Of a DNA stretch of 6,887 nucleotides, positions 5,494 to 6,887 are shown in pieces. The number at the start of each line of letters is the position of its first letter. The first letter of the stretch is position 1. The translations under genes were made by a program, and so were the position numbers. Source of the stretch: JBBRZF01 sp038236965 (lineage in GTDB: Bacteria; Acidobacteriota; Terriglobia; Terriglobales; Acidobacteriaceae); contig JBBRZF010000181.1 of NCBI GenBank assembly GCA_038236965.1, positions 1-6,887 on the forward strand, written 5' to 3'. The notes under the pieces are model-generated. The model searched no databases. It was given only the letters and a program-made list of their open reading frames with translations, and was not told the origin of the DNA.

Positions 5494-6876
5494 TCACTGT
5501 TGCCGTTCGATGATCCAGCCGAAAATTTCCTGGCAGCGTTCCCACAACGGCCTCCGCTTCCACGCCTCGTAGGTCACCTCTTTGCTTTGCGAGAGGTCGG
5601 CCTGAAAGCCCTGTGTCAGTGACTGTGCCAGTGCCTTGTCCATGGCCGCCATGTTCACTTCGTCGTTGATGGCGAACGAGCGGCTGTCGAAGTTCGTCGA
5701 GCCAACGATGGCCCAGGTGCCGTCCACAAGGAGAAGTTTCTGGTGGATCATGGCTGGTTCGTATTCGTAGATATTCACTCCGGCGAGCAACAGGTCGCCG
5801 AATTTACTGCGGCTGGAACTGCGCGTCATCGAGTGGTCGCTCTTGTTGCCGGGCACGATGATCCTCACTTCTACGCCGCGCTTCCGCGCATTCAGCAGTT
5901 CGCGTTTCATCGCGGCGTCCGGAAGGAAGTATGGCGTGGTCACATAAATCGATTTCTTTGCGGAAACGATCAGGCTCTGGAACAGCGTCCTCGCGCGTGT
6001 GGAAGCGCCCGCACCCGGGCTGCTGTTCACTACCAGCGCCGCTGTCTTACCGATTCCTTCCGGCGTCATGGGAAAGTAATCCGGCCCGGCGATGATCAGC
6101 CCGGAGGCCTCCAGCCAGTTCTCGACGAATGTTCCCTGAAGAGCGCCGACTGCGTCGCCGTGTATGCGATACATGCTGTCGCGCCAGCGCGGTTTGTTCT
6201 TCTTGGCGATCAGCCAATGGTCGGCAATACCGGCCCCCCCCAGAAAAGCCGTGGTGCCATCGATCACCATCAACTCGCGGTGTGTGCGATTGTTGGAGCG
6301 AAAGATATTCTGCAGGCGCATCGGGTGATACCACTCGACGTTTCCTCCGGCGGCGCGAAGATCCTTGAAGTAATGTTTCGGCGTCGAGAAGCTGCCGATC
6401 GCGTCCACCACTACGTTCACATGGACGCCTGCACGTGCCCGCTCCGTGAGTGCATCGACAAACTTCTGCGCCACGTCTCCTTTGTCGAAGATGTAGCACT
6501 CCATGTTGACACTGTGCTGTGCCGCCTTTATGGCGGCCAGTTCCGCCGCGTAGTAGTTCTCGCCGTTCGGCAACGGTTCCACTGTCGTGTGCCACGCGAC
6601 GCGAGCATCGGCAAGCGCCTCGAGTTCCAGAAGGTATTCACGGGAGTCCAGCGGATACGTTGTGGCACCGCTGAATTTGTAGTCCAGTCCCGGTTCAAAC
6701 AGCGCCAGCAGGAACCAGGTGACCACGATGACCAATGCAATGATCGCCAAGATGCGGACCGCCTTCGATCTGCGAATGTCCGCTTCCAGCAGAGCAAGTT
6801 CAGCCTTGCTCATCGTCTTGCTGCTTACCGGAAGCGGTCCCTTCCGCGGTTCGAACTTTTCAAGAGTCTTACTCAC
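5494..6876 (-). CDS. Membrane-anchored phospholipase D / cardiolipin synthase-like protein
   Basis: The 460-residue protein has two PLD domains. A short basic N-terminus precedes one membrane segment at about 39-60 (AVRILAIIALVIVVTWFLLALF), so the catalytic part lies on one side of the inner membrane, probably anchored. Around 125-215 the first PLD half contains H199-R200-E201...D206, an HxE instead of the expected HxK, then FLGGAGIADHW. The second half has H378-Q379-K380...D385 (intact HxKx4D) followed by GSTNFDSRS. The family transfers phosphatidyl groups, as in cardiolipin synthesis by ClsA/B/C-type enzymes, or hydrolyses phospholipids; which applies here is not shown. The GTG at 6876 is the first start in the window, but the frame stays open to the edge, so the true start may lie upstream. 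ATG codon 22 is an alternative. Eight consecutive C (6234-6241) lie in the GGAG coding segment. Confidence 0.85.
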   Translation of the reverse strand: MSKTLEKFEPRKGPLPVSSKTMSKAELALLEADIRRSKAVRILAIIALVIVVTWFLLALFEPGLDYKFSGATTYPLDSREYLLELEALADARVAWHTTVEPLPNGENYYAAELAAIKAAQHSVNMECYIFDKGDVAQKFVDALTERARAGVHVNVVVDAIGSFSTPKHYFKDLRAAGGNVEWYHPMRLQNIFRSNNRTHRELMVIDGTTAFLGGAGIADHWLIAKKNKPRWRDSMYRIHGDAVGALQGTFVENWLEASGLIIAGPDYFPMTPEGIGKTAALVVNSSPGAGASTRARTLFQSLIVSAKKSIYVTTPYFLPDAAMKRELLNARKRGVEVRIIVPGNKSDHSMTRSSSRSKFGDLLLAGVNIYEYEPAMIHQKLLLVDGTWAIVGSTNFDSRSFAINDEVNMAAMDKALAQSLTQGFQADLSQSKEVTYEAWKRRPLWERCQEIFGWIIERQQ

Positions 6877-6887
6877 CCCGTCTAGGA

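Noticed and set aside
5743..6885. 380-codon plus-strand frame antisense to the PLD gene
   Set aside because: It mirrors the coding strand of a well-supported gene, its product has no known motif, and no ribosome site was seen.

Overview
The window reads as an ordinary stretch of a free-living bacterial chromosome, moderately GC-rich. A soil acidobacterium (class Terriglobia, Koribacter-like) is my best guess. The guess rests on gene content and on the style of the GC-rich hairpin repeat at the left end, not on any marker gene, so treat it as a weak inference. There is no phage, transposase, CRISPR array, tRNA or rRNA.

Left part (1-1020, all minus strand). A MerR-type regulator (556-1020) has a C-terminal domain with ten cysteines that fits the 'two-CW' pattern. 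A strong hairpin terminator (494-535) follows it. Next come a 40-residue lysine-rich small gene (335-457), an interspersed-repeat candidate with two hairpins (246-342) and a second minus-strand terminator with a GNRA-type tetraloop (174-212). A 19-base exact copy of one end of the repeat lies at the left edge of the window (1-19).

Intergenic region 1021-1427. It separates the MerR gene from the divergent ptb gene. It holds a 32-bp inverted repeat (1290-1321) and a decayed-looking lysine/alanine-rich reading frame on the minus strand.

Middle (1428-3884, plus strand). ptb (phosphate butyryl/acetyltransferase) and buk (butyrate kinase) overlap by 11 bases. Together they interconvert acyl-CoA and acyl-phosphate, then acyl-phosphate + ADP and carboxylate + ATP. 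A small exported protein with two close cysteines follows 26 bases later and is probably co-transcribed.

Right part (3886-6876 and beyond, minus strand). Transcription runs leftward through a membrane-anchored phospholipase D/cardiolipin synthase-like protein, a NhaR-like LysR regulator and an endonuclease/exonuclease/phosphatase (EEP) family protein. The last two are in the same frame, separated by a single TGA that directly abuts the GTG start. The PLD/EEP pair recalls the E. coli clsB-ybhP pair, here with a regulator between them. The EEP and secreted-protein genes converge, with one base between their stop codons. The most notable points are the MerR/two-CW regulator, the HRE variant of the first HKD motif in the PLD protein, the possibly leaderless LysR promoter, and the small-gene/repeat/terminator cluster at the left end. 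I see no clearly new multi-gene system.
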